Below are positions 8,978 to 17,748 of a stretch of 24,888 bases of DNA, piece by piece. The notes under the pieces are model-generated. The model did no database searches. It was given only the letters and a program-made list of their open reading frames with translations, and was not told the origin of the DNA. Source of the DNA: Bacteroidales bacterium UBA1757 (GTDB lineage Bacteria > Bacteroidota > Bacteroidia > Bacteroidales > UBA1402); contig DCHH01000016.1 in the NCBI GenBank assembly GCA_002315625.1, positions 6,560 through 31,447 on the forward strand, written 5' to 3'. The position numbers were made by a program, and so were the translations under genes. Each line of letters starts with the position of its first letter. Position 1 is the first letter of the stretch.

Positions 8978-11900
8978 ATGAACAAAAAACTTTCAGCTCT
9001 CCTGGCGGCGTTGCTGCTGCTGTTGGTGACGGTTCCTTCAGCCAAGGCCATCATCATGGACCCTGATGACTACATCATCTACGACACAGGCAATCTCCCC
9101 CCCGTGGGTGGTAGCACTGTTAAGACTGCTCCTGACACATTTCTTTTCAATGCCCCTGGCGACAAGGTCCGCTTCATCCTGACCGAAAATGTATCGTTCA
9201 AGATAGATGGTGCTGCATGGGGACGTGCCAAGGGAACGGTGTGCGATCTTGGCGATTTTGGTTTCAGGGGATATCCTTATACCAATGGTGAGACCAAAGT
9301 TTCCTACATCGAAATCACGGAAAATCAGAAGCCGCCATACGTTTTTACGAATCTGCAGTGGAAAAACAACCAGGAAGGTTGCACCGAAGAATTGAAGGCT
9401 GCTTACCGCTGGTCATATAACGGTGACATCAGTTCGTACAACCGTCCTTCGGACTCCATCATTATCCGTGTACCCCAGCCGTGTGACTCAATTTCTGTCA
9501 CAAGTAATGGCGCATACGGAAGCTATTACGGCATGATTGTCTATCAGAAGGAGTTAGGATTCAACAGCGGTTACCACATTGGCGGAAACAATGGTATCAA
9601 TGTTGCCACCATTGGTTTCAAGCCGACCCCGATTGACGGAAAAGACTCTATTGACATAGTTATTATGGGCGCTCATAAGGACTGGTTCAACAATATCGAC
9701 AATGGTCTGTGGGCTCATGACGGTCAGAAACAATATACAATGATACCCCTTGCCACGGAGGATTATCTTCCCAGTGAGCGCTGGGGACTGTTCAATAATG
9801 CTGCCATTCTCCGCATCAAGGTCTATGGCGAGATTGAAGAGAGTGTGATTCCTCCATTTGACGGAACTATAGCAGGCTGGGATTTCGAGTATCTTCCCAA
9901 GGCCAGCGGAACTGTTGATCTGGAGAAGCCCTCAGGGGCAATTGATACGAAGGCCTACTATGAGAAATATGCTTCTGACCTGGGTATCAAACGTTTCATG
10001 ATGACGGCAACCGATAAGGGTGTGCGCGTAGGATATGACAACAAGAAATACATTACCGATGTCAAGGTGGCTCAGCTGATGATATCCGCTAAGACAGAGA
10101 CTGATTCTCTCGGTGGCTATACCACCGGCAAGACCCACAACAACTATATGCAGTTTGAGGGCAAGGCTGAAGGATGTCAGGATCTTTCCTTCAATTTTGA
10201 CTTTGCACTTCGTAAGGCTGGTTCAACCCAGATAGTCGTTCTGGGACAGCCCGCCGATTCCACCCTCTGGACTGTGCTGGGTACATACGACAACACTGAT
10301 ACCAATGGCAAGACTCTGGTCTCTGTCAGTCAGCCGCTTCCTTCGGAGTATGCAAACAAGGCATTTACCATCCGTGTCATGGTGACGGATCCTGGTAAAC
10401 CCTTCTCCCCGTCAGTTGGTGTCTCCTGCATGATGCTGGCAAAAGTTGCCCTCAAGGGTTACGATGACTATTATACAAAGAATGATGATGCAAAGAAGGT
10501 GGCTTATATATCAAATGCTACCGACCGCGTTCATATTCTCGGCCGTGCCACTACTGCCGACTCTACTGATGCCTTCCTTAAGAATATCCTCACTGGAGCC
10601 GACTACGACGTGAAGGTCTTCACTCAGGAGGATACCAAGAACCTTAACTGCGAAGATTCCATCAAGGCCGCCTTTAAGGACTTCGACATGGTTATTCTGA
10701 GCGAATATCCCAGCAGCAGTGCCGATGTTGTGAAGAATGCGAAATATCTTATCGGTTACAAGCCCTTCCTCAACCTCAAGGCTTTCGCCTATAAGAACTG
10801 GGGCTTCAGCGGATATACCCAGAAGGATGGCAATGCAGACACTCTGGCTTACCTGAGCTCTGATAAATTCACATTGCACCCCGTGTTCAATGATTTGGAC
10901 CTCAATACCGACAGTGTTTCCGGAAAGATTTTCATGCCCAAAATCTTCAAGTCGAACGACAACGGCACGAAGTATTTCCAGGGTGTGGAATATTCCGGTG
11001 AGTCAGCCGTCAATACCCATTTCATTGCTCAGGGTATCAACGACGCTTTGAACTGTATCGTCGAAGACTATACAAACGAGAAGGCTAAGTACATGCTGTT
11101 GGCTATTTCTGCCACTCAGAATGCAAACCTAAGCGGTGATGCTTTCACCCTGCTTAAGAACGCCATGAACTACCTGCTCGGTAGCGGCCATTTCGAGGCT
11201 CCGACCTTCAACCTTGTCAGCGATGGTGCTGTGGTCGATAATACTACCGACCTGACAGCCGCTCTTGCCTACAACTATTCGGTTATTGGCATTAGCAATC
11301 CTGTCATCTACATGAAGAAGTCAACCGATGAGTCCAACGTCTATACTCTCGGCTCGATGACCGTGAAGAATTCGGTCACTTTGAAGCCTTACGACAGCGA
11401 TGAAATCGTTCTGATAGATGGAACTTTCATCCCCGCCAGCACTAATACGGGTTCGCTGACATTCAAAGACTTGTGCTTCGCGAACAATAATCCCGTCAAA
11501 TTCACGGGTTCCAAGCAGAAACTTTCGAAAGGTCTGTTCTTTGAAGACTGTGCTTTTGGTAACCTGAACTCGATTATTTCTACTGAAGGCTCAGACTCAT
11601 GTAAGGTGGCCACCATCTCGGTTAAGAATTGCTCGATTCATGCTGAGAGCCTTGGCAGCCTCATCGACGTGAATGACTGCTTCGAGTTGGATAGCATCTA
11701 TTTCGGAGAGAATATGCTTATTTCCCCGTCCAAGCAGCTTATTTCATGGCAGGGTACACATCCGAATGACAGCTCGGACGTTTCTGCCCTTATTGAGCAT
11801 AACCAGTTTATGTACAATGACCCGGCTTCGACTCTGGATTTCATCAACTACGACATGAAGACCTTCGAGACCAAGACCTTCGAGATTCTCAACAACATCT

Positions 11901-13549
11901 TCTATAAGGCTGGAGCCGCTTCAGTCAAGCTGCCTGCTGACACGTTCACTACTTCAAAAGCACTCAACAACCTTATGATTGAGACTCCTGCAGACTGGTC
12001 GGCCGTTATGGACACCCTCTCGACGCTGTCTCTGTCGGGTCTGGGCATCGATAATCCTTTCGCCGAGAGTGTGGAGGCCAAGGTTATGAAGTCATCACCT
12101 ATGTACAGGGCTGGTGTGAACCGCACATATCTCGGTCCCAAAGATCTTTACATTGATCGTGATACTCCCGCAACAGTTCTTGTCAAGAACGCACAGGAAC
12201 TGAAGGAAGCTCTTGAAATCGCTATTGACGGCGATGTAATCGAGCTTGCGACATACGAGATGAGTGAAACCGACTCTATCCCCGCATACGTGTTGAGCGG
12301 TCTTGCTCTTCCGACCAACGGCGCCAGCCTGACTATCCGTGCTGCTGAGGATGCAACTCCTGTTGTCATGGGTAATATACTGGGTACATCTGCTGCCAAC
12401 ATAGGCGACCTGACAATCTCCGGAATTAACTGGATTGTTGACGACACTCTCTCCGGTTATGCCGGTGAGGCCTACAGTGCCGCTTTCATTACGGTTAAGG
12501 ACTATGTCATCAAGGGCACTTTGAAATTCGTCAACTGTACGTTCTTCAATCAGGAGAAGCCGATCTTCCGCATCAAGTCAGGTACGGACGGAACCTATAT
12601 CGGAAAACTGGTCTATAAGGGCTGTACTATTGACAACCATGGCGGTAATGTCGAAGACGGAACCGGCGGCGGACACCTCTTCCAGTTAGACCAGTCTGCT
12701 GTCTTTACGTTCAACAACTTCGAGTTCACCAATAACATCGTCTCCAACTACCATGGCGGTCAGGTATTCAATCTGAGCCGTTCAGGTTCATCGACAGAAG
12801 GCGAAAAGGCTATCGATTACAATATCAGCAACAACCTGTTCTACGCCTTTGGCGGAGCCGCCAAGCAGGCTAGCAACTTCCTGGAATTCAAGGCTACTCC
12901 TGCTGAGTGCAGTGTTGATATCACGATTGCCAACAACATCTTCTACGAGCGTTACAGCGAGGCAGGAAATCCTGTTGCCTATATTCAGTTGTACAAACAC
13001 GGTACTGAACTTTCCAATAATGTTGTTGTGACAAATAACTTCTATGAAGGAAAGTATTATACTGAAGAAATGCTCGGTGCCAATCCGGTTTCCATTAAGG
13101 ATCATACCGGTAACCTTATGCAGCAACAGGATGTTGCCAATTATGACCCGGAGATTTTCGTGACCTACATCAAGCAGATGGACAAGGATACTCTTGGTAT
13201 TGACTCTGTCTTCACTGATATTGAGAACTGGCGTATCAGCACGGAATCCAAGCTCTATACTGCTGGTGTTAACGGAACCTTCCTTGGTCCGGAAATGTGC
13301 TACACTGGAAAGCCTGTTGACCTTGGCTCAATGGAGAAAACTGCTAATGAACTGAGCGTTGCCTCTTTCAACGGCGTGCTTCTGGTTTCTGCTCCTGAAG
13401 ATACAGTCCTTGAAATCTTCAATGTTCTTGGACAATGCATAGCCAAGACTCAGATTCTCTCCGGTGTGAATGAAATCGACGGTCTGACCGTTGGTGGAGT
13501 CTATATCGTGCGTGCTTCTGGTGCTGTGGCAAAGGTTGTCATCAGATAA
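8978..13549 (+). CDS. Large secreted modular protein with two beta-helix-like modules and a T9SS-type tail
   Basis: This 1523-residue protein has a clear signal peptide (about 1-25, ending PSAKA). Residues about 40-500 look like beta-sandwich modules. Residues about 505-740 differ: alternating beta/alpha segments with VAYISNATDR, YDVKVFTQED and FDMVILSEYP suggest a flavodoxin- or glutamine-amidotransferase-like fold. Residues about 745-1050 and 1060-1435 are two related modules rich in Asn-turn segments (FEILNNIFYKAG, YNISNNLFYAFGG), typical of a parallel beta-helix; each ends in AGVNxTxLGP. The last 75 residues, with LEIFNVLGQ and GGVYIVRASG, resemble a type A sorting domain of the type IX secretion system, so cell-surface or extracellular location is likely. 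The modules resemble DUF4957/DUF5123 proteins near polysaccharide lyases, but I see no catalytic motif. Whether it binds or cleaves a glycan is open. Confidence 0.85.
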   Translation: MNKKLSALLAALLLLLVTVPSAKAIIMDPDDYIIYDTGNLPPVGGSTVKTAPDTFLFNAPGDKVRFILTENVSFKIDGAAWGRAKGTVCDLGDFGFRGYPYTNGETKVSYIEITENQKPPYVFTNLQWKNNQEGCTEELKAAYRWSYNGDISSYNRPSDSIIIRVPQPCDSISVTSNGAYGSYYGMIVYQKELGFNSGYHIGGNNGINVATIGFKPTPIDGKDSIDIVIMGAHKDWFNNIDNGLWAHDGQKQYTMIPLATEDYLPSERWGLFNNAAILRIKVYGEIEESVIPPFDGTIAGWDFEYLPKASGTVDLEKPSGAIDTKAYYEKYASDLGIKRFMMTATDKGVRVGYDNKKYITDVKVAQLMISAKTETDSLGGYTTGKTHNNYMQFEGKAEGCQDLSFNFDFALRKAGSTQIVVLGQPADSTLWTVLGTYDNTDTNGKTLVSVSQPLPSEYANKAFTIRVMVTDPGKPFSPSVGVSCMMLAKVALKGYDDYYTKNDDAKKVAYISNATDRVHILGRATTADSTDAFLKNILTGADYDVKVFTQEDTKNLNCEDSIKAAFKDFDMVILSEYPSSSADVVKNAKYLIGYKPFLNLKAFAYKNWGFSGYTQKDGNADTLAYLSSDKFTLHPVFNDLDLNTDSVSGKIFMPKIFKSNDNGTKYFQGVEYSGESAVNTHFIAQGINDALNCIVEDYTNEKAKYMLLAISATQNANLSGDAFTLLKNAMNYLLGSGHFEAPTFNLVSDGAVVDNTTDLTAALAYNYSVIGISNPVIYMKKSTDESNVYTLGSMTVKNSVTLKPYDSDEIVLIDGTFIPASTNTGSLTFKDLCFANNNPVKFTGSKQKLSKGLFFEDCAFGNLNSIISTEGSDSCKVATISVKNCSIHAESLGSLIDVNDCFELDSIYFGENMLISPSKQLISWQGTHPNDSSDVSALIEHNQFMYNDPASTLDFINYDMKTFETKTFEILNNIFYKAGAASVKLPADTFTTSKALNNLMIETPADWSAVMDTLSTLSLSGLGIDNPFAESVEAKVMKSSPMYRAGVNRTYLGPKDLYIDRDTPATVLVKNAQELKEALEIAIDGDVIELATYEMSETDSIPAYVLSGLALPTNGASLTIRAAEDATPVVMGNILGTSAANIGDLTISGINWIVDDTLSGYAGEAYSAAFITVKDYVIKGTLKFVNCTFFNQEKPIFRIKSGTDGTYIGKLVYKGCTIDNHGGNVEDGTGGGHLFQLDQSAVFTFNNFEFTNNIVSNYHGGQVFNLSRSGSSTEGEKAIDYNISNNLFYAFGGAAKQASNFLEFKATPAECSVDITIANNIFYERYSEAGNPVAYIQLYKHGTELSNNVVVTNNFYEGKYYTEEMLGANPVSIKDHTGNLMQQQDVANYDPEIFVTYIKQMDKDTLGIDSVFTDIENWRISTESKLYTAGVNGTFLGPEMCYTGKPVDLGSMEKTANELSVASFNGVLLVSAPEDTVLEIFNVLGQCIAKTQILSGVNEIDGLTVGGVYIVRASGAVAKVVIR

Positions 13550-13574
13550 CGTTCCTCTTACACATTAATATAAG

Positions 13575-13610
13575 TTGCTCGGATGGCTTTGCCGTCCGAG
13601 CAATTTTGTT
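13575..13610 (+). terminator. Rho-independent terminator after the 1523-residue gene
   Basis: The arms TTGCTCGGATGGC (13575-13587) and GCCGTCCGAGCAA (13591-13603) pair over 13 bp with a single G-T wobble around a TTT loop. TTTTGTTTATTTT follows directly as a T-rich tract. The stem starts 26 bases after the stop codon. Confidence 0.88.
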
Positions 13611-13618
13611 TATTTTCG
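13588..13618 (+). promoter_or_regulatory. Promoter of the GHMP kinase-galU-GH43-rsmG operon
   Basis: TTTG (13588-13591) and TATTTTCG (13611-13618) are separated by 19 bases, matching the Bacteroidetes promoter pattern with one C in the -7 box. The -33 element is formed by the loop and first stem base of the preceding terminator. The kinase start codon lies 20 bases after the -7 box, so the leader would be only about a dozen bases long. Confidence 0.65.
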
Positions 13619-13637
13619 CACGTTAAAATTCTCATTT

Positions 13638-14627
13638 ATGATTATTGAAGCCAGAGCATACGCCCGTGCCGGTCTGTTGGGCAACCCTTCGGATGGTTTT
13701 TTCGGTAAGACAATATCCATAATCGTACGAAATTTCGGTGTGTCGGTGCTTTTGTGGGAGTCGCCCGAACTGGTCATCGAGGATGACGACGAGCATACAT
13801 TCCGCAACCTCCGCCATTTCCAGGAGACAATCAGCCGTACGGGTTATTATGGTGGTGTAAGGCTTGTCAAGGCTGCCATCCGGAAGTTCTGCCAGTATTG
13901 TGATGCGAACGGCATACAACTGCCGCCGCGCAATTTCACAATCCGTTTCAGTACGACCATCCCGCGTCAGGTGGGTCTGTCGGGCTCGAGCGCCATTATC
14001 ACAGCCACATTCAAGGCTTTGATGCAGTTCTATGAGGTAGATATTCCGTTGGAGTTATTGCCCACCTGGGTGCTGAAAGCCGAGTCGGAGGAACTCTCTA
14101 TTACGGCCGGCCTGCAAGACCGTGTCATTCAGGCATACGAAGGGTGTGTGTTTATGGACTTCAACCGTGAGTATATGGAGGCAAACGGTCGCGGGCGCTA
14201 CGAACGCATCGACCCCGAGCTGCTGCCAAAGTTCTATCTGGCCTACAAAACAGAACTGAGCAAGGTCTCAGGAGCTGTCCACAATCCCATAAAGGCCCGT
14301 TTTGAGGCTGGCGAACCGTTGGTTGTCGATACTTTGTCGGCTATTGCAGAGGTCGCTGAAGAGGGTAGGAAGGCAATTCTCGACCGAGATTATGAACGCC
14401 TTAATCTGCTCATTAACAAGAACTTCGACCTTCGCTGCAAGATTTATAACATTTCGGCCAGCAATATGGAACTGGTTCAGACGGCACGCAGTTGCGGTGT
14501 GTCGGCCAAGTTCGCCGGGTCTGGAGGCACCATCATCGGCATGTATCCCGATGAGGAATCGCTCCATCGTCTGATTGTTAAGATGCGCCCGCTCAATGTT
14601 CGGGTCATCAAACCTTATATTTTATAA
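13638..14627 (+). CDS. GHMP-family sugar kinase, glucuronokinase-like
   Basis: The product is 329 residues. It shows the three GHMP kinase motifs: an N-terminal ARAYARAGLLGNPSDG (residues 5-20), the phosphate-binding loop PRQVGLSGSSA (about 109-119), and a C-terminal SAKFAGSGGTIIG (about 287-299). The N-terminal motif strongly recalls plant glucuronokinase, which makes glucuronate 1-phosphate from glucuronate and ATP; galacturonokinase and arabinokinase belong to the same superfamily. The frame is open further upstream to 13575, but the ATG at 13638 is the sensible start because the upstream part lies in the terminator and promoter. It is followed after 3 bases by a GalU-type uridylyltransferase, so the likely pair is sugar to sugar 1-phosphate to UDP-sugar. 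The superfamily call is firm; the substrate is inferred. Confidence 0.85.
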   Translation: MIIEARAYARAGLLGNPSDGFFGKTISIIVRNFGVSVLLWESPELVIEDDDEHTFRNLRHFQETISRTGYYGGVRLVKAAIRKFCQYCDANGIQLPPRNFTIRFSTTIPRQVGLSGSSAIITATFKALMQFYEVDIPLELLPTWVLKAESEELSITAGLQDRVIQAYEGCVFMDFNREYMEANGRGRYERIDPELLPKFYLAYKTELSKVSGAVHNPIKARFEAGEPLVVDTLSAIAEVAEEGRKAILDRDYERLNLLINKNFDLRCKIYNISASNMELVQTARSCGVSAKFAGSGGTIIGMYPDEESLHRLIVKMRPLNVRVIKPYIL

Positions 14628-14630
14628 AAT

Positions 14631-15506
14631 ATGATACGTAAAGCAGTTATCCCGGCAGCAGGACTGGGTACACACTTCCTGCCGGCGACCAAGGCACAGC
14701 CCAAGGAGATGCTTCCCATCATCGACATCCCGACCATTCAGTATGTGGTTCAGGAGTGTGTGGATTCAGGCATCGAGGACATCCTCATCATAACCGGAAA
14801 GGGCAAGCGCTCCATCGAGGACCATTTCGACCGTAATGTAGAACTTGAACAGCGCATCCTTGAACGGGAAGATGAGTTCTGGTATAACGAGTTGCGCCAT
14901 ATCGACAGCATGGCCAATATCCATTTCATCCGCCAGAAGGAGCAGAACGGTCTGGGCGACGCAATCTATTGTGCCCGTTTCCACTGCGGCAACGAACCTT
15001 TTGCGGTACTTCTGGGCGACTCTGTCAATGACTCTGTGATTCCAATCACCCAGCAGATGATAGATGCATACGAACAATATCACCAGACCATTATCGCAGT
15101 TCAACAGGTCCCTGCAGAGAAGATTAGCCGCTACGGTGTGGTAGGAGGGGAGTTCCTGAGCGATCGCATAATGCGTGTGAATGACATCGTCGAGAAGCCT
15201 GCCGCTGAGGCTGCCCCCTCTTCGTGGGCTGTTGCTGGACGCTATATTCTCACCCCGGAGATTTTCGCAGCCATTGAACGGATACCTTCTCGTGCCGACC
15301 GCACCGTTGAACTTACCGATGCCCTTAAGGTGTTGCTTCAGGACGAACCTGTTACAGCCATGCGTATTGAAGGGACACGCTACGATATCGGCAGCAAGCT
15401 TGACTACCTAAAGACGACTGTCGATTTTGCCCTCAAGCGCAAGGAGTTTGCAGAACCATTCGCCGCATTTCTTCGCGAGCGGCTTAATGAATTTGACAAA
15501 AAATGA
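14631..15506 (+). CDS. galU: UTP-glucose-1-phosphate uridylyltransferase (GalU type) with altered signature
   Basis: This 291-residue protein belongs to the GalU family, which joins UTP and a hexose 1-phosphate to give UDP-sugar and pyrophosphate. It has the nucleotide-binding start AAGLGTHFLPATKAQPKEM (residues 9-27), the KGKRSIEDHFD segment, LLGDSVND, VEKP and GTRYDIGSKLDY. In the family the residue after GLGT is almost always Arg, which contacts the phosphates; here codon 14673-14675 is CAC, giving His15. All other blocks look intact, so it is not an obvious pseudogene. The start is 3 bases after the kinase stop, and its own stop overlaps the next start as ATGA. Plain GalU is the first reading; a UDP-uronate pyrophosphorylase partnering the upstream kinase is an alternative. 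Confidence 0.88.
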   Translation: MIRKAVIPAAGLGTHFLPATKAQPKEMLPIIDIPTIQYVVQECVDSGIEDILIITGKGKRSIEDHFDRNVELEQRILEREDEFWYNELRHIDSMANIHFIRQKEQNGLGDAIYCARFHCGNEPFAVLLGDSVNDSVIPITQQMIDAYEQYHQTIIAVQQVPAEKISRYGVVGGEFLSDRIMRVNDIVEKPAAEAAPSSWAVAGRYILTPEIFAAIERIPSRADRTVELTDALKVLLQDEPVTAMRIEGTRYDIGSKLDYLKTTVDFALKRKEFAEPFAAFLRERLNEFDKK

Positions 15507-17119
15507 AAAGAATAGCCACCTTACTGCTTCTGGCTTGTGCCGCTCTGGCTAATGCCCAGTATGTCTCCGAAGTCTGGAAGGCCGATTTGGGTAACGGCAA
15601 GTACCAGAACCCTATCATTTACGCAGACTATTCTGACCCTGACGTTTGTGCAGGCCCGGACGGTTTCTACATGACAGCCTCGTCGTTCAACTGCATGCCG
15701 GGACTTCCAATCCTCTATTCGTCCGACCTTGTCAACTGGACTATTGTGGGTCATGCCCTTGAAGTTCAGGTGCCGGAGGAGCATTTCAACCTCCCACAGC
15801 ACGGCAACGGAGTGTGGGCTCCTGCAATCCGTTACCACGAAGGGGAGTTCTACATCTATTGGGGCGACCCCGATTTCGGCATTTATATGGTCAAGACGGC
15901 GGATCCTCGTGGTCGCTGGTCGAAGCCCGTTCTGGTCAAGGCTGGCAAGGGGCTCATCGATTCGTCGCCCCTTTGGGACGATGACGGCCGTGCATGGCTG
16001 GCCTTTGCCTTTGCCGGCAGCCGCAGAGGAATGAAGTCGGTAGTACTGATTTCTGAAATGACCCCTGACGGTACTGAGGCCATCGGTTTGCCTCGCATTA
16101 TCTATGACGGCCATCAGGAGAATCCCACCATTGAAGGGACCAAACTTTACAAGCGTAACGGTTACTATTACAATTTTTCTCCCGCAGGAGGTGTCGCAAC
16201 GGGCTGGCAGGTGGTAATGCGTGCTGAGCATCCGTTCGGTCCGTGGGAGGCCCGCACAGTAATGGCGCAGGGTAAGAGCGACGTCAACGGACCTCACCAG
16301 GGTGCCTGGGTCCATACCACGGCTGGTGAGGACTGGTTTATCCATTTTCAGGATGTCGGACCGGTAGGGCGCATCGCCCATCTGAATCCCATGATATGGA
16401 AGGAGGATGGTTGGCCAGTAATCGGTGTGGATGAAGACGGGGATGGTGTTGGAGACCCGGTGCGTGTCTATAAGAAGCCGGCCGGACTGACTTCTGCTGT
16501 CTGTACCCCGCAGGAAAGCGATTCCTTCGATTCTGTGGAATTGGGCAAGCAATGGCAGTTTCAGGGCAATGTCCAGCCTCAATGGTATTTCATCGAGCCG
16601 GGAAACGGAGGACGTATCCGTCTCTTCGCTGCCGACTGGACAGGTGAAAAGCTGAGCTTGTGGGATGCTCCGAACCTTCTGTTGCAGAAGTTCCCCGCCC
16701 CGAAGTTCTCTGCTACTGCCGAGGTGACATTCCATCCGAAGGACAAGACCGTCGGCGAGCGCGGTGGTTTGGTGGTGATGGGTATGGATTACTGCGCCTT
16801 GAGTTTCGAGCAGACCGCTGAAGGAGTAGTCCTTACGCAGCGGATCTGTCAGAAGGCCGACCGTAAGGGAACCGAACGGTTAGCTGCCTCAGTGCCAATG
16901 CAACAGACCAGGGCATTCCTGCGAGTGAAGGTCGTTGATGGTAACCAATGCCAGTTCTTCTATAGTCTGGACGGAAAGAAATACATGCCGTTCGGTGAAA
17001 AGTTTGCAGCCCGCGAGGGTAAGTGGATAGGTGCCAAGGTCGGTGTCTATTGCACGCGCACTGACTGGTCGAACGACAGCGGATACCTTGACTGTGAATC
17101 ATTTGTCATTTCCAAATAG
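15503..17119 (+). CDS. Secreted glycoside hydrolase family 43 enzyme
   Basis: The 538-residue protein has a short signal peptide (cleavage near ALANAQ, residues 14-19), so it acts in the periplasm or outside. The five-bladed GH43 catalytic domain covers about 30-320. The three expected acidic residues are visible: Asp45 in YSDPDV, Asp153 in LIDSSPLWDDDG, and Glu211 in TIEGTKLY. Residues about 340-537 form the beta-sandwich C-terminal domain usual in GH43 xylosidases and arabinofuranosidases, ending in GYLDCESF. GH43 members remove xylose or arabinose from plant hemicellulose and pectin side chains; the exact bond cannot be read from motifs. Its ATG overlaps the galU stop, tying it to the sugar kinase and uridylyltransferase, and rsmG starts 5 bases after it. 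Confidence 0.92.
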   Translation: MKRIATLLLLACAALANAQYVSEVWKADLGNGKYQNPIIYADYSDPDVCAGPDGFYMTASSFNCMPGLPILYSSDLVNWTIVGHALEVQVPEEHFNLPQHGNGVWAPAIRYHEGEFYIYWGDPDFGIYMVKTADPRGRWSKPVLVKAGKGLIDSSPLWDDDGRAWLAFAFAGSRRGMKSVVLISEMTPDGTEAIGLPRIIYDGHQENPTIEGTKLYKRNGYYYNFSPAGGVATGWQVVMRAEHPFGPWEARTVMAQGKSDVNGPHQGAWVHTTAGEDWFIHFQDVGPVGRIAHLNPMIWKEDGWPVIGVDEDGDGVGDPVRVYKKPAGLTSAVCTPQESDSFDSVELGKQWQFQGNVQPQWYFIEPGNGGRIRLFAADWTGEKLSLWDAPNLLLQKFPAPKFSATAEVTFHPKDKTVGERGGLVVMGMDYCALSFEQTAEGVVLTQRICQKADRKGTERLAASVPMQQTRAFLRVKVVDGNQCQFFYSLDGKKYMPFGEKFAAREGKWIGAKVGVYCTRTDWSNDSGYLDCESFVISK

Positions 17120-17124
17120 TAGCA

Positions 17125-17748
17125 ATGGAACTCATTGACCGTTATTTTCCGTCTTTAACTACAGAGCAACGCCGTCAGTTTGAGGCTCTCGGACCTCTGT
17201 ACAACGACTGGAATTCGAAAATCAACCTGATTTCGCGCAAGGATATCGACAACTTGTACGAACACCATATCCTCCATTCTCTGGCTATCTGCAAGGTCTT
17301 GAATTTCAAACCGGGGACAAAGATAATGGATGTCGGAACGGGCGGGGGCTTCCCGGGCATACCACTGGCTATTATGTATCCCGACAGCGAGTTTCATCTG
17401 GTCGATAGTATCGGCAAGAAAATCCGTACTGCAGCTGCAATTGCCGAGAGCATCGGGCTGAAGAATGTCCGTTGCACTCAGGAGAGGGTAGAGGACGAAA
17501 AAGGGAAGTACGATTTCATAGTGAGCCGTGCCGTAATGCCGCTCTCAGACCTCTATCGTCTTTGCCGTAAGAATGTGGCAAAGGAGCAGCACAACGCCCT
17601 GCCCAACGGACTCATATGCCTCAAGGGTGGTGAGCTGCAGCAGGAAATACTCCCCTTTCGCCATATCGCAGACCTCATGGATCTGTCGGACTGGTTCGAG
17701 GAGGAGTACTTCAAGACTAAGAAAGTGGTCTATTTGTCAGTGGAATAG
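17125..17748 (+). CDS. rsmG: 16S rRNA (guanine(527)-N7)-methyltransferase
   Basis: This 207-residue protein has the usual RsmG/GidB length. The SAM-binding motif DVGTGGGFPGIPLA lies at about residues 69-82, followed by HLVDSIGKK and the family segment FIVSRAV. Upstream, NDWNSKINLISRKD and YEHHILHSL match the RsmG N-terminal signature. It methylates G527 in 16S rRNA, and loss typically gives low-level streptomycin resistance. It is the last gene of the operon that starts with the GHMP kinase, 5 bases after the GH43 gene. Its last 19 bases overlap the 3' end of the opposing XRE regulator gene. Confidence 0.96.
   Translation: MELIDRYFPSLTTEQRRQFEALGPLYNDWNSKINLISRKDIDNLYEHHILHSLAICKVLNFKPGTKIMDVGTGGGFPGIPLAIMYPDSEFHLVDSIGKKIRTAAAIAESIGLKNVRCTQERVEDEKGKYDFIVSRAVMPLSDLYRLCRKNVAKEQHNALPNGLICLKGGELQQEILPFRHIADLMDLSDWFEEEYFKTKKVVYLSVE

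Noticed and set aside
13575..13637. Upstream extension of the GHMP kinase frame
   Set aside because: The extra codons lie in the terminator hairpin and promoter, and the family N-terminus begins at the ATG at 13638.
15521..16735. A 404-codon open frame on the minus strand inside the GH43 gene
   Set aside because: It is antisense to a well supported gene and has no signal, motif or promoter of its own.
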